A stretch of DNA of 10,865 nucleotides from Betaproteobacteria bacterium (GTDB taxonomy: Bacteria > Pseudomonadota > Gammaproteobacteria > Burkholderiales > Burkholderiaceae): contig RFXC01000150.1 in assembly GCA_009921765.1 (NCBI GenBank), forward strand, positions 1 to 10,865. Reading direction: 5' to 3'. The notes under the pieces were generated by a model, which was not told the origin of the DNA, searched no databases, and saw only the letters and a list, made by a program, of their open reading frames with translations. Positions 1-6,278 of this stretch are shown piece by piece. The position numbers were made by a program, and so were the translations under genes. Numbering within the stretch: the first letter of the stretch is position 1; the number at the start of each line of letters is the position of its first letter.

Positions 1-19
1 AGATGTGTATAAGAGACAG
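1..19. other. Tn5/Nextera mosaic-end adapter (sequencing artefact)
   Basis: The first 19 bases, AGATGTGTATAAGAGACAG, are identical to the Tn5 mosaic end used as the Nextera library adapter. They abut a reading frame that is clearly the middle of a hydrolase gene, so they are untrimmed adapter and not genomic DNA. The ATG at base 3 lies inside the adapter and is not a start codon. The window therefore begins at a contig end, and anything upstream of the hydrolase fragment is unknown. Confidence 0.96.
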
Positions 20-20
20 G

Positions 21-605
21 TGCTTTGGATTGCTCGAAGCACTGGGCATTAAGAAGGCCCATGTGGTCGGCAATTCGATGGGCGGGGCGCTGACCCTGCA
101 GATGATGAGCGAGGAGCCCGACACGATCGACAAGGTGGTGCTGATGGGTTCGATCGGCGCCCCCGGCCCGCGCACCCCGGAACTGATCCGCCTGCTCTCG
201 TTCTATTCCGATCCGCGCTATGCTCGCTATCGCCAAGTGATGCATAGCTTCGCCTACGATGCCGAAAAGTTCGAAGGCATGGAGGAAATCGTCCAGAACC
301 GCTACAAGATCGCCACCGATCCGGGGATCATGAAGACTGCGGTCAAGATGATCGATTCGATGAAGAACGGGATCGACACGCTCAACATGCCGCCCGAGCT
401 GCTGGGCAAGATGCCGCATGAAGTGCTGATATTCCACGGCCGCCAGGACCGGGTGGTTCCGCTCGACACCAGCCTCTACCTGATCCAGCATCTAAAGCAT
501 GCCGAACTCTACGTGCTCGACCGTTCGGGCCACTGGTCGCAGCTGGAGCGCTGGGACGTGATGCGCCCGATGATGGAAATCCACTTCGGGGCCCGCTCGT
601 TCTGA
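21..605 (+). CDS. Alpha/beta hydrolase, meta-cleavage-product hydrolase type, 5'-truncated
   Basis: This is the C-terminal 194 residues of an alpha/beta-fold hydrolase. The closest family I recognise is the C-C bond hydrolases that act on aromatic meta-cleavage products (XylF/DmpD/BphD type), which release an acid and a 2-hydroxypenta-2,4-dienoate. The catalytic triad is visible, counting from the first full codon: the nucleophile elbow GNSMGG with Ser19, the acid Asp143 in GRQDRVVP, and His171 in SGHWSQLE. The lid stretch between (about residues 50-130, with SFAYD at 76-80) also resembles that family. Family members are about 280 residues, so roughly 90 N-terminal residues are missing because the contig ends here; this is not a biological truncation. 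The gene is on the plus strand, opposite the decarboxylase operon, and stops at TGA 603-605. If the class is right, it hints that catechol-type meta-cleavage is encoded nearby. The exact substrate cannot be read from this fragment, and another hydrolase of the same superfamily is possible. Confidence 0.85.
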   Translation, partial: CFGLLEALGIKKAHVVGNSMGGALTLQMMSEEPDTIDKVVLMGSIGAPGPRTPELIRLLSFYSDPRYARYRQVMHSFAYDAEKFEGMEEIVQNRYKIATDPGIMKTAVKMIDSMKNGIDTLNMPPELLGKMPHEVLIFHGRQDRVVPLDTSLYLIQHLKHAELYVLDRSGHWSQLERWDVMRPMMEIHFGARSF

Positions 606-691
606 GCAAAACGACTGCTGCGCGGCCCGCTGCGGCAGCGCCCGGATTGGCAGGCGGCAGCTTTGTGCTGTCGCCTGTCGCTGTTTGAGCT

Positions 692-1231
692 ATGATCGGC
701 CCAATGGCGGACCTTGAAGCTCTGACGGAGGACTTCTGGCGGTTCTCACTGGAAACCTACGCCAAGCCTGGCGTGCAGGCCCTGTCACTCGCGCTGCAGG
801 ACGATCACGGATGCGACGTGAACCTGATGCTGTTCTGCCTATGGCTGGCGGATTCGCAGGGCATCGCGCTTGATTCGTCCGGCGTCGGCGAATTGGCCCT
901 TGCGGCAGGTGAACTCAACAACGAGTTGGTTTCACCCGTCCGGTCAGCTCGCCGCTGGTTGAAGTCGTATGGCGAGACAGCGCGCGAGGGATTGTCGATC
1001 AAGCCCGAATACGATGCCCTTAAATCCGTCGAACTCAAGTGCGAACGCCTGGTCCAGCGCGCCTTGGTTGTGCGATATCGAGACGGTGTTTTGCGCAGCT
1101 CGATGGCATCGCCGGTCTCAGCCGCCCGAGCCAGTTTCGCGGCCTATGCAGAAGCGCACAAGGCAAATCCCGATGCGGTCAAACGCCTTGGCGAGCTTGC
1201 CGATCGGGCGCTCGAACGCGATCCGTTCTAG
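692..1231 (+). CDS. TIGR02444/DUF2390 family protein, function unknown
   Basis: A 179-residue cytosolic protein with no signal peptide or membrane segment. The N-terminal half carries the pattern I associate with TIGR02444 (DUF2390): FWRFSLETYAKPGVQALSLALQD followed by GCDVNLMLFCLWLAD (about residues 15-54), then SPVRSARRWLK (about 81-91). No biochemical role is established for the family that I know of, and there are no obvious catalytic motifs. The start is uncertain: ATG 692 gives the longest frame, while ATG 704 (MADLEAL) is equally plausible; neither has a strong ribosome-binding site. The gene follows the hydrolase fragment by 86 nt. It converges on the minus-strand cytochrome c gene, and the two TAG stop codons share the bases CTAG at 1228-1231. 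There is no sign that it belongs to the aromatic pathway; it looks like a housekeeping neighbour. Confidence 0.85.
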   Translation: MIGPMADLEALTEDFWRFSLETYAKPGVQALSLALQDDHGCDVNLMLFCLWLADSQGIALDSSGVGELALAAGELNNELVSPVRSARRWLKSYGETAREGLSIKPEYDALKSVELKCERLVQRALVVRYRDGVLRSSMASPVSAARASFAAYAEAHKANPDAVKRLGELADRALERDPF

Positions 1232-1584
1232 GATTTGGGCAGCGCCGGTTCCTGCTTCGGTGGCTTGGCGCTCTGGATATAATCGTAGACCTCCTTGACC
1301 TGCTCGTCGGTCAGCTCAGTGACGCGAAACGGAGGCATTTCGATCAGGCCCTGGCGAACCACCGAATGGAGGTAATCGTACTCGAGATCCTTGCGGCCGA
1401 TCAGCGCCGGAACCGGACGGCCTTTTTCCGCCAGCAGCATGGTCGCTCCGTGACCGGGGCCGGGGTTGTGGCAGCCGGCGCAATAGCGGGCATAGTTCTC
1501 CGCACCATCCGCGACCACTTCGCCTTGCTTGGACGAACAGGCGCCAAGAGTGGCGAGGAGCGAAAGGACGAGGAGCTTGTTCAT
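1228..1584 (-). CDS. Lipoprotein mono-haem cytochrome c (PCMH/eugenol hydroxylase-type electron acceptor)
   Basis: A 118-residue class I c-type cytochrome. The N-terminus (MNKLLVLSLLATLGAC) is a type II signal peptide with lipobox LGAC, so Cys16 should be lipidated and the protein anchored on the periplasmic side of a membrane. Haem attaches at CAGCH (35-39), His39 is the proximal ligand, and Met83 in IEMPPF is the probable distal ligand. The body ends with a typical helix (LTDEQVKEVYDYIQ) and a Pro/Lys-rich tail. The ATG at 1584 is preceded by GGAGGT, and longer in-frame extensions run into the upstream flavoprotein gene and look non-coding. It is the last gene of the operon, 31 nt after the divergent flavoprotein. 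Small cytochromes c next to VAO/PCMH flavoproteins act as the electron-accepting subunit in p-cresol methylhydroxylase and eugenol hydroxylase, so I infer the same role here. Lipid anchoring differs from the soluble periplasmic cytochrome of classical PCMH. Which flavoprotein it partners is unknown. Confidence 0.9.
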   Translation of the reverse strand: MNKLLVLSLLATLGACSSKQGEVVADGAENYARYCAGCHNPGPGHGATMLLAEKGRPVPALIGRKDLEYDYLHSVVRQGLIEMPPFRVTELTDEQVKEVYDYIQSAKPPKQEPALPKS

Positions 1585-1587
1585 TGT

Positions 1588-1593
1588 ACCTCC
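1588..1593 (-). promoter_or_regulatory. Ribosome-binding site of the cytochrome c gene
   Basis: Read on the minus strand, GGAGGT lies 3 nt before the ATG at 1584. It is the strongest Shine-Dalgarno in the window and fixes the start at the lipoprotein signal peptide, ruling out the longer upstream frame. Confidence 0.8.
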
Positions 1594-1615
1594 GCGGGCA
1601 TGGCGACGCATCGGC

Positions 1616-3082
1616 TCAGACCGAGGCAAAGATCGAGTTGGGATCGAGCGCCTGCTTGACCCGCGCATGCAGGGCCGAGCGGCCACCCTTTTCATAGGTC
1701 TTGGCAACCGCCGCACCCAATCCTGGATCGGTCATAATTTGACCGAACCCAGCTTCGGCCTGCGCGGCGATCAGGGCTTCGGCACAGGACTTGGCCCGTG
1801 TCGCGTCCTCGGCCTTACCGGCTGCATAGGAAAGCACCTGGCGATGGTTCGCAGAGCGCCAGATCGCGGTGATTTCGCCTACGAAATCAAAGCCGTTCTT
1901 GGCACAGATTTCGCGCGACAGTTCATAAAGCTTGACGGCTTCTTCGCCATCCACAGGGCTGACCGGATTGGCCGTTAACGCGGTGTCGCCGCCCCAGCCC
2001 GAGGTTCGGGCCGGGGGATCGGCCACCACGCCGGTCATCGTGCCCATCCGCCAGGCCCACAACTTGGGATCGATGCCCTTGCCATCGGTAATCACCCGTG
2101 CGCCGCTAATCGACGAGAACGCACCCTTGACCATGTCCCACAGGATCGCGACGTTGCCGGGCAATCCATAGAGCGAGCCGTAGAGGTTCCAGTAGCCAAG
2201 GCCGAGCGCTTCGCCGGCAGCCTTGACCGCGCTTGCCCCCATCGGCCCCTGGCCTTCGAAGTCGGCGCGGCGCTTGCCGAGCAGGGCCGCTTCGTGAAGC
2301 GCATTGCCCACCGCGACGCCATTGGCCACCACCATATTGAGCTTGAGCGGCCCGAGCACGTCCAGCAACGCGCCCAGATCGTCCTCCTTGGGGACCGAGA
2401 CCATGAAGGTCTGGTGCGCCGGGGGCTGTGGCATCATCCACATGCCCACCTTGGTCACCACCCCGAAATCGGACTGGGTGAACAGACCATCGACCCAGGG
2501 GCCATAGCCGAACTTGAACAGCTGCCAGCAGGTGCTCTTGGGCATGGCGCCCATGCCGGTGCGCACCATCTTGCCATCAGCCAGCATGACCTCGAGCCCG
2601 CACTGCATCAGGAAGTGATCGGAATAGGGGGTGTAGCCGGGGCGGCGGTTGATGAAACTGGCGGCCACGCTTTCATCGGGATTGCCGGGAAAGTCGACCC
2701 ACAGCTTGATTCCCTTTTCCTTGATGTGGGCATCGAGCTGGCGGAATGTGACGCCCGGTTCGACCAGGCAGGTGGCCAGCTGCTCATTGACCTCAAGGAC
2801 CTTGTTCATCTTCTGCAGGTCAAGCACGATCACTTTGTCCTGCACGGCCTTTTCCAGCCCGTGGGCGCCGTTGCAAACCGTCTGGACCACGCCGCCACTG
2901 CTGCGCGCCGCTTCCAGCACCCTGGCGAGCTGGGCTTCATCGCCCGGAAGCACCACGCCTGCCGGAGCCATCCCCGGAACGGCATAGCGGGCCAGGGTTT
3001 GCGGGCTGGTATCGACGGCGGCCTTGCCCAGTGCCTGGGCGAGGGTGCCGAGCGTGGCCGTCTGGCGGGCTTGATCGATCAT
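1616..3082 (-). CDS. Divergent VAO/PCMH-type FAD-binding protein lacking key active-site residues
   Basis: A 488-residue paralogue of the VAO/p-cresol methylhydroxylase family, with no signal peptide. Family landmarks remain: KMNKVLEVNE (91-100), LVEPGVTFRQL (106-116), GYTPYSDHFLMQCGLEV (149-165), FTQSDFGVVTK (201-211) and a C-terminal LDPNSIF (479-485). Compared from memory with Penicillium VAO, the catalytic positions are replaced: the region of VAO Tyr108 (GRNSGYGG) reads CNGAHGLE with His74; the His422 flavin-attachment segment (NGAHLFFSP) reads GGDTALTANP with no His; and the Tyr503-Arg504 pair (GEYRTH) reads GQIMTD (Ile449-Met450). It may therefore bind FAD weakly or not at all, or act on a non-phenolic substrate, or serve as a non-catalytic partner subunit. 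ATG 3082 is chosen because it lies 13 nt after the vdcD stop; the upstream ATG at 3139 would overlap vdcD. It sits between vdcD and the cytochrome c gene in the operon. Automatic annotation would probably call it an FAD-binding oxidoreductase or 4-cresol dehydrogenase. Confidence 0.85.
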   Translation of the reverse strand: MIDQARQTATLGTLAQALGKAAVDTSPQTLARYAVPGMAPAGVVLPGDEAQLARVLEAARSSGGVVQTVCNGAHGLEKAVQDKVIVLDLQKMNKVLEVNEQLATCLVEPGVTFRQLDAHIKEKGIKLWVDFPGNPDESVAASFINRRPGYTPYSDHFLMQCGLEVMLADGKMVRTGMGAMPKSTCWQLFKFGYGPWVDGLFTQSDFGVVTKVGMWMMPQPPAHQTFMVSVPKEDDLGALLDVLGPLKLNMVVANGVAVGNALHEAALLGKRRADFEGQGPMGASAVKAAGEALGLGYWNLYGSLYGLPGNVAILWDMVKGAFSSISGARVITDGKGIDPKLWAWRMGTMTGVVADPPARTSGWGGDTALTANPVSPVDGEEAVKLYELSREICAKNGFDFVGEITAIWRSANHRQVLSYAAGKAEDATRAKSCAEALIAAQAEAGFGQIMTDPGLGAAVAKTYEKGGRSALHARVKQALDPNSIFASV

Positions 3083-3095
3083 GGCGCTGGGAGCC

Positions 3096-3320
3096 TTATT
3101 GCTGGAGAATCTTGGGATAACGCTGGAGATCCCCGGCATCGACGGCGAAATCGGCCGAGCGCACAGCCGGGTCGATCGCGCGGGCCGGTTCGCTGTCGCG
3201 CCAGGAAAAGTTGCAGGTCGGGCAGCGCAGGATAGTCCACACGACAGCGCCGTTCTGCCTGCCCTGGTAATCGGTGATGGCGCCGCTCGATTTGCAGCGC
3301 CCGCAGACGGTGGTGGTCAT
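3096..3320 (-). CDS. vdcD: Small subunit of hydroxyarylic acid decarboxylase (VdcD/BsdD/YclD type)
   Basis: A 74-residue protein that matches the small D subunit found next to UbiD-type C subunits in non-oxidative vanillate and 4-hydroxybenzoate decarboxylases. It has four cysteines in two pairs, C6-G-R-C9 and C33-P-T-C36, a zinc-ribbon arrangement, followed by NFSWRDSEPAR. Length and cysteine spacing fit the family (about 75-80 residues). Its ATG overlaps the vdcC stop as ATGA (3317-3320), so the two are translationally coupled and probably made in equal amounts. In known systems this subunit is required for, or enhances, decarboxylase activity, but its exact role is not clear. Its presence argues strongly that the neighbouring UbiD protein acts on hydroxyarylic acids and not in ubiquinone synthesis. 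Confidence 0.9.
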   Translation of the reverse strand: MTTTVCGRCKSSGAITDYQGRQNGAVVWTILRCPTCNFSWRDSEPARAIDPAVRSADFAVDAGDLQRYPKILQQ

Positions 3321-4771
3321 GACAGGGCTCCCAGCTGCATTTCGCGGATCCGCTTGCTCAGGGCGTCGATTTCGTCACCCGTCGGCGGGGTGACAAGGTG
3401 TGCTTCACCCACCGGATCGGGCGGGAGATAGCTGGTCGCGTCGATGATCAGGCGGTGGCCCTTGCCCGGGATCACGGCCGAAGGATCGATCGGCACGGCA
3501 GGCATGTTGGGCAGCACGATGATATCGTCGGCGCGGGTGCGGGTCGAAAGCGCCCACATCACCTGGTTGAGATCGAACGGATCGACATCGGCATCGACCA
3601 TGATCAGGTTTTTGAGGTACATCACCCCGTGCGGCGTGCTCAGCGCGCGCAGCGCGACCGTCTTGGCAAAGCCGGCCATGCGGTTCTTGACCGAGATGAT
3701 CCCGGTCAGCCCGTGCTGGTAAAGCGCGTTGACCGCGGTGACTTCGGGGAAGCTCTGGCGCAGCTGGGCATAGATCGGGGCGCAGGTGTGCAGGCCGATC
3801 AGGGTATCATGTTCGGTCCAGCCGCGCCCGATGTAGATGTTCTCGAAGATCGGATCGCGCCGGTGCGACACCGCGGTGACCTTGAAGATCGGGGCCTTGC
3901 GTACGCCGCTGTAGGAGCCGGGGAATTCGCCGAACGGCCCTTCCAGTTCGCGTTCGCCCAGTTGCAGTTCAGCCTCGATCACGATTTCGCTGTCGGCCAG
4001 GATGTCGATCCCGTTGCCCGACTTGGTCAGCCGGATCGGCGCGCCCATCATCGCCGAGGCATAGGAATATTCCGATTCCTCGTAACCGATCGGAGTGGCG
4101 GCGAAGACTGCAAGCCCGGGATGGTTGCCCAGCATCACTGCGATCTTGAGCGGGACATTCTCGCGTTCCGCCGCGATGATCTGGCGCCCCATGTCATGCG
4201 ACGGGATCGTCATCAGGGTGAAGCTGTCCGGTCCCTGGATCTGCAATCGGTAGATCCCGACATTCTGCTTGCCGAAGTTGTCCGGATCGAGCGGATCGCG
4301 CGAGGCGACCGAGGCCTTGCCGATGTAGAACCCGCCATCGTATTCGTTGATCCGGTAGACGGGCAGGACATCATAGAGGTTGATGTCTTGCTCAAGCCGG
4401 CATTCGTGCACCGGGGCCTGGGTTTCGGGAACATAACTGATCTGCGCTTCCTGATCGCCCCAGCGACCGGCGATCTCGAAGAACAGCTCGCGGATGGTCG
4501 TGCCCTTGGGCCGGCCCAGCAGCAGGGCGATGTTGTCCCACGAACCATGGACGCCCACCGCCAGGCGCTTGCCGGGATAGCCGGTGATGTTGTCGAACAC
4601 GATCGCTGGCGCGCCGTTGGCATCGCGCGAGGCGGCAACGGCAATATTGCGCACGCCGGGTTCGGGCATCACCGGATCGCTCCAGGTGATGGCCTGGCCC
4701 GAATCCTCGAGCAGTTCGAGGAAATCGCGCAGCGAGGAGATCGACCGGGCGCGGTTGGGAAGATCGTTCAT
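3317..4771 (-). CDS. vdcC: UbiD-family prFMN-dependent hydroxyarylic acid decarboxylase (VdcC type)
   Basis: A 484-residue cytosolic UbiD-family enzyme expected to carry out reversible non-oxidative decarboxylation of a 4-hydroxybenzoate-type acid (vanillate to guaiacol, 4-hydroxybenzoate to phenol, or protocatechuate to catechol). The catalytic triad of prenyl-FMN decarboxylases is visible: Arg175 in GIYRLQ, then Glu277 and Glu282 in the signature LEGPFGEFPG, with the same 5-residue Glu spacing as fungal Fdc1. Other family blocks are YRINEYDGG (139-147), PIGYEESEYSYA (227-238) and MVDADVDPFD (391-400). The prFMN cofactor would come from the UbiX of the same operon, and VdcD is encoded immediately downstream with an ATGA overlap. 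The start is taken as ATG 4771 (MNDLPN), 19 nt after the aldehyde dehydrogenase stop. A GTG at 4807 would overlap that gene and add 12 unlikely residues. Identification as a catabolic decarboxylase rests on the UbiX/VdcD/aldehyde dehydrogenase neighbourhood. The substrate is not settled by sequence. Confidence 0.93.
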   Translation of the reverse strand: MNDLPNRARSISSLRDFLELLEDSGQAITWSDPVMPEPGVRNIAVAASRDANGAPAIVFDNITGYPGKRLAVGVHGSWDNIALLLGRPKGTTIRELFFEIAGRWGDQEAQISYVPETQAPVHECRLEQDINLYDVLPVYRINEYDGGFYIGKASVASRDPLDPDNFGKQNVGIYRLQIQGPDSFTLMTIPSHDMGRQIIAAERENVPLKIAVMLGNHPGLAVFAATPIGYEESEYSYASAMMGAPIRLTKSGNGIDILADSEIVIEAELQLGERELEGPFGEFPGSYSGVRKAPIFKVTAVSHRRDPIFENIYIGRGWTEHDTLIGLHTCAPIYAQLRQSFPEVTAVNALYQHGLTGIISVKNRMAGFAKTVALRALSTPHGVMYLKNLIMVDADVDPFDLNQVMWALSTRTRADDIIVLPNMPAVPIDPSAVIPGKGHRLIIDATSYLPPDPVGEAHLVTPPTGDEIDALSKRIREMQLGALS

Positions 4772-4790
4772 TGCCGTTGCATCCCGCTTG

Positions 4791-6242
4791 TCAGTGTCCG
4801 CCCGCACCCGCAGTCGCCGACTGGATGGTCACCCATTTCCATTCGGTCATGATTTCGAGATCGGCTTCGGTCCCTTCGCGGCCAAAACCCGATGCCTTGG
4901 TCCCGCCGAACGGAACGTGCGGCTCGTCGTGCAGGGTCGGGGCATTGATATGGACCATGCCAGCTTCGGCCCGCTGGGCGAAAGCCAGGGCCTTGTCGAG
5001 ATCGCGGGTGAAGATCGAGGCGCTGAGGCCGTATTCGGTGCTGTTGGCCAGTTCGAGCGCTTCATCGAGCGTGTCGAACGGATAGAGAGAGGTCACCGGC
5101 CCGAAGGTTTCCTCCTCGAACACGATCATTTCGGCGGTGACGCCGCTCAGGACGGTGGCCGCGCAGCTGTTTCCACTCCACTCGCCGCCGGCCAGCACTT
5201 CGGCGCCTTTGGATCGGGCATCGTCGATATGGCGGCGGACCCGGTCGCGCTGGCGCTCGGAAATGATGGGCCCCAGCATGGTGGTCGGCTCACGCAGGTC
5301 GCCGCTCTTCGCCCGGCCGGTCGCGGCGGCGAAGGCCTTGGCGAACTGGTCGAAGATCGACCGTTCGACATAGATACGCGAGGCCCCCATGCAGACCTGT
5401 CCCTGGTACATGAAGATGCTGAACAGCGCGGCGCCCACCGCCTTGTCGAGATCGGCATCGGCGCAGATCACCAGCGGGCTCTTGCCGCCCAGCTCGAGCG
5501 TGTACTTCTTGAGGTTGCGGGCCGCGATTTCGGCAATGTGCTTGCCGACGCGCGAGGAGCCGGTGAAGGTGATCGAGGCGACCTTGGGGTGGCCGGTCAG
5601 CACGTCGCCGATTTCCGCGCCATTGCCATAGACCACATTGAACAGGCCGTCGGGAACGCCAGCCTCCTTCCACAATTTGGCGAGCAGATCGGCGACCATC
5701 GGCGCGGCTTCAGAGGGCAGCAGCACGAAGGCGTTGCCTGTGGCCAAGGCCATGGCCGATTGCTTGATCCCTTTAATCAGCGGGACATTGAACGGGGTGA
5801 TGCCGGCAACGACGCCGACCGGCTGGCGCAGGCTCATGCTGAACCGCCCGGGGGTGTCCGAAGGAATGGTTTCCCCCCGGACCCGGCGCGGCACGCCGAT
5901 CGCTGCGCGCAGGAAGCTGATGGCAAAGCGGGTTTCGAACCCGGCTTTGGCGATCGGCGAGCCGATCTCGTCGACCAGCACGTCGGCGAACTTTGCGGTA
6001 TCGCGCTCCATGATTTCGGCGGCTTTCGCGATCCACCCTTCGCGCACTGCTGCGGTCAGGTCACGATGCTGCAGATAGGCTCGATGGGCGGTTTCGACAG
6101 CGCGATTCATGTCCTCGGCGGTGCCGGACGGCACCCGCGAATAGACTGAATCGTCGACCGGGTTGAGATCGTCGAAATAGGCTCCGCCCGTTGCGGCAAC
6201 GGCGGCGCCGCCAATCCAGTGCTCAAGTTGCATCATGGTCAT
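4791..6242 (-). CDS. NAD(P)-dependent aldehyde dehydrogenase, probably vanillin/4-hydroxybenzaldehyde dehydrogenase
   Basis: A full-length (483-residue) ALDH-superfamily enzyme that oxidises an aldehyde to the acid with NAD(P)+. Catalytic residues are in place: Asn152 in TPFNVP, Glu250 in TLELGGKSP, the nucleophile Cys284 in GQVCMGASR, and Glu378 in EEETFGPV. The C-terminal block VPFGGTKASGFGREG is typical. The GQVCMGASRIYVE and HEPHVPFGG-like surroundings resemble the vanillin/benzaldehyde dehydrogenase branch more than the succinate-semialdehyde branch. This is an impression and not an alignment. Start: ATG 6242 is preceded by AAGGA with a 4-nt spacer; in-frame ATGs at 6236 and 6233 and a GTG at 6266 are alternatives. 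It lies between the VAO-type gene (36 nt upstream) and the decarboxylase (19 nt downstream). That is where an enzyme converting the benzylic aldehyde into the acid substrate of the decarboxylase would be expected. Confidence 0.93.
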   Translation of the reverse strand: MTMMQLEHWIGGAAVAATGGAYFDDLNPVDDSVYSRVPSGTAEDMNRAVETAHRAYLQHRDLTAAVREGWIAKAAEIMERDTAKFADVLVDEIGSPIAKAGFETRFAISFLRAAIGVPRRVRGETIPSDTPGRFSMSLRQPVGVVAGITPFNVPLIKGIKQSAMALATGNAFVLLPSEAAPMVADLLAKLWKEAGVPDGLFNVVYGNGAEIGDVLTGHPKVASITFTGSSRVGKHIAEIAARNLKKYTLELGGKSPLVICADADLDKAVGAALFSIFMYQGQVCMGASRIYVERSIFDQFAKAFAAATGRAKSGDLREPTTMLGPIISERQRDRVRRHIDDARSKGAEVLAGGEWSGNSCAATVLSGVTAEMIVFEEETFGPVTSLYPFDTLDEALELANSTEYGLSASIFTRDLDKALAFAQRAEAGMVHINAPTLHDEPHVPFGGTKASGFGREGTEADLEIMTEWKWVTIQSATAGAGGH

Positions 6243-6278
6243 TCTATCCTTGATTTCGTCGTTCACCTGGTCGCGCGA

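Noticed and set aside
628..640. GC palindrome CGCTGC-G-GCAGCG after the hydrolase gene
   Set aside because: The centre is a single base and there is no U-run on either strand, so it cannot be supported as a terminator; such short repeats are expected by chance in GC-rich DNA.
3398..4852. Long open frame on the plus strand (484 codons), with similar ones at 2294-3235, 4584-6149 and 6219-7778
   Set aside because: They lie antisense to clear enzyme genes (UbiD type, flavoproteins, ALDH), have His/Asp/Arg/Gly-heavy low-complexity composition typical of GC-rich antisense frames, and show no family motifs.
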